A program made the translations under genes and the position numbers. Below the pieces are notes generated by a model. It was not told the DNA's origin. It did not search any database and saw nothing but the letters and a program-made list of their open reading frames with translations. From Trichinella spiralis (lineage: Eukaryota > Nematoda > Enoplea > Trichinellida > Trichinellidae): a stretch of 64,000 nt of DNA. Of this stretch, positions 62,947 through 64,000 are shown one piece after another (position 1 is the first letter of the stretch; the number at the start of each line of letters is the position of its first letter). Location: positions 8,047,951 to 8,111,950 of the forward strand of contig CM012953.1 of the NCBI GenBank assembly GCA_000181795.3. The letters run 5' to 3'.

Positions 62947-64000
62947 ATGAATTACTTTTATGTAACTGGCAATGCTTTTCGCTTTTTCTCTTTGCTTATG
63001 CTGTTTTTGAAAATGTGGGAAACAAAATCTGCCGCTGGTAAAAATTGCATTGCTATTGCAAGTTATTTTTAATTAAGTTTGCATTCATTTTTCAGGTGTC
63101 TCTGCATCATCTGTGATATTATTTGCAATTGTTTTTACCACTCGATATGCTGACTTATTGGTCGCTTTTTATTCATATTACAATACAATTATGAAGGTAT
63201 ATTGTGTTGTTTGTTAAATTATTATATTCAGTTTAAATGCATATGAATAGATATAGATGAATATATGTTTCGTCTTATAAAATTATTATTCTTTATTAGA
63301 AGTCATGCTGTTTATTATCACTTTTCTCAAATGTGTTGTCTATTTATAGCTGGTATATTTGTTGCTTTCCTATTCAACTGTGTATTTAATATTTTTTGAA
63401 CTGCATTCAACTTATGATCATGGAAAAGATTTGTTTCGCACTGAATTACTCATCATTCCATCGTTTTTTTTGGCCCTGACTTTAAATTACAATTTTGAAG
63501 TGATTGAGGTAAGCTCGTGTTATTTATTTTACTTTTTCTGAGAAGCAAGACAGAACGAATTTGTTTTCTCGCTTCATCGATTTAGCTGCATGATTAAAGA
63601 ATGACATTTGCGTTCATTTATTGCGATTGCTTATTTTAAAACTGCTTCTGCGTGTTCCTAGTGTTATAGCCGTTTGTTTTGATTATTTTCTAAAGTGAAG
63701 TATTTTTAATTAATATGAAAAAACAGAATGCTGTTGTTTTCTATATTGGTTGATTTTTTATAATATCATATGTAAATTGTGTTTTTTTTAGATTTGCTGG
63801 ACCTTTAGCATATACTTAGAAACAGTAGCTCTTGTTCCACAATTATATATGGTGTTGAAATCCGGCTTTTTACATTCGACCATTCGTCCTTTTTTATACT
63901 GTTTCACGACATATCGTACGCTGTATTTGTTCAGTTGGATATACAGATATTTCGTCGAAAGTCGATTTGAATTAATTTCTGTTATCTCCGGCTGCGCACA
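62947..64000 (+). CDS. KDELR: ER lumen protein-retaining (KDEL) receptor, partial
   Basis: Four in-phase exons are visible: 62947-63037, 63096-63196, 63350-63508 and 63792 to the window edge, giving about 186 of roughly 212 residues. The sequence follows the family throughout: [93 protein letters not shown] and [14 protein letters not shown]. It keeps the residues around R47 and Y162/R169 of the vertebrate protein that line the retrieval-signal pocket. The seven-span receptor binds the C-terminal KDEL-type signal of escaped ER proteins in the acidic Golgi and returns them to the ER through COPI vesicles. The final span and the cytosolic Lys-rich tail lie beyond the right edge. The gene starts about 440 bases past the Tigger element. 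Confidence 0.93.

Noticed and set aside
41369-64000. Possible operon of the plus-strand genes
   Set aside because: Directions alternate and spacers vary from 0.2 to over 2 kb. Only the anillin-like/TMEM237 pair is close enough (290 bp), and no SL2-type evidence is visible.

Overview
The window looks like invertebrate, probably nematode, nuclear DNA. It is strongly AT-rich, introns are mostly 50-400 nt and end in a T-rich tract plus AG, and one intronless receptor resembles the nematode Srx class. The conserved genes are ordinary animal ones. The phylum is inferred; no rRNA or other marker is present. No tRNA, rRNA or CRISPR array was recognised, and I see no clearly new multi-gene system.

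Layout. From 1 to about 0.56 kb lies the 5' part of a minus-strand gene with an engrailed-homology/tinman-type motif, probably a homeobox gene that continues beyond the left edge. From 0.56 to 41 kb the DNA is gene-poor. It holds two tail-to-tail intronless GPCR genes (a D2-like amine receptor at 19.9-21.1 kb and an Srx-like receptor at 22.0-23.0 kb). It also holds two decayed Tigger/Jerky-type DNA transposon copies at 12.7-16.0 kb, one carrying a hAT insertion with an intact 8-bp target duplication. A TTAA-flanked piggyBac remnant lies at 24.7-26.1 kb, and a GC-rich patch at 11.4-12.3 kb looks like LTR-element debris.

From 41 to 64 kb the DNA is compact and gene-rich. In order it carries nucleobindin (minus), an anillin-homology plus PH protein (plus), TMEM237 (plus), an A20/AN1 zinc-finger protein (minus), a myristoylation-motif EF-hand protein (plus), an SLC17 transporter (plus), a broken Tigger element with LTR-like debris inside it (59.5-62.5 kb), and the 5' part of a KDEL receptor gene (plus, cut by the right edge). 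For every multi-exon gene I followed the reading frame across all proposed splice junctions, and the phases agree.

Functional context. The genes are not an operon or pathway. Loose themes are the early secretory pathway (KDEL receptor, nucleobindin), calcium binding (nucleobindin, EF-hand protein), membrane transport and signalling (SLC17, two GPCRs), and the cilium (TMEM237). The long gene-poor stretch upstream of the homeobox-like gene could be its regulatory landscape, but that is inference.
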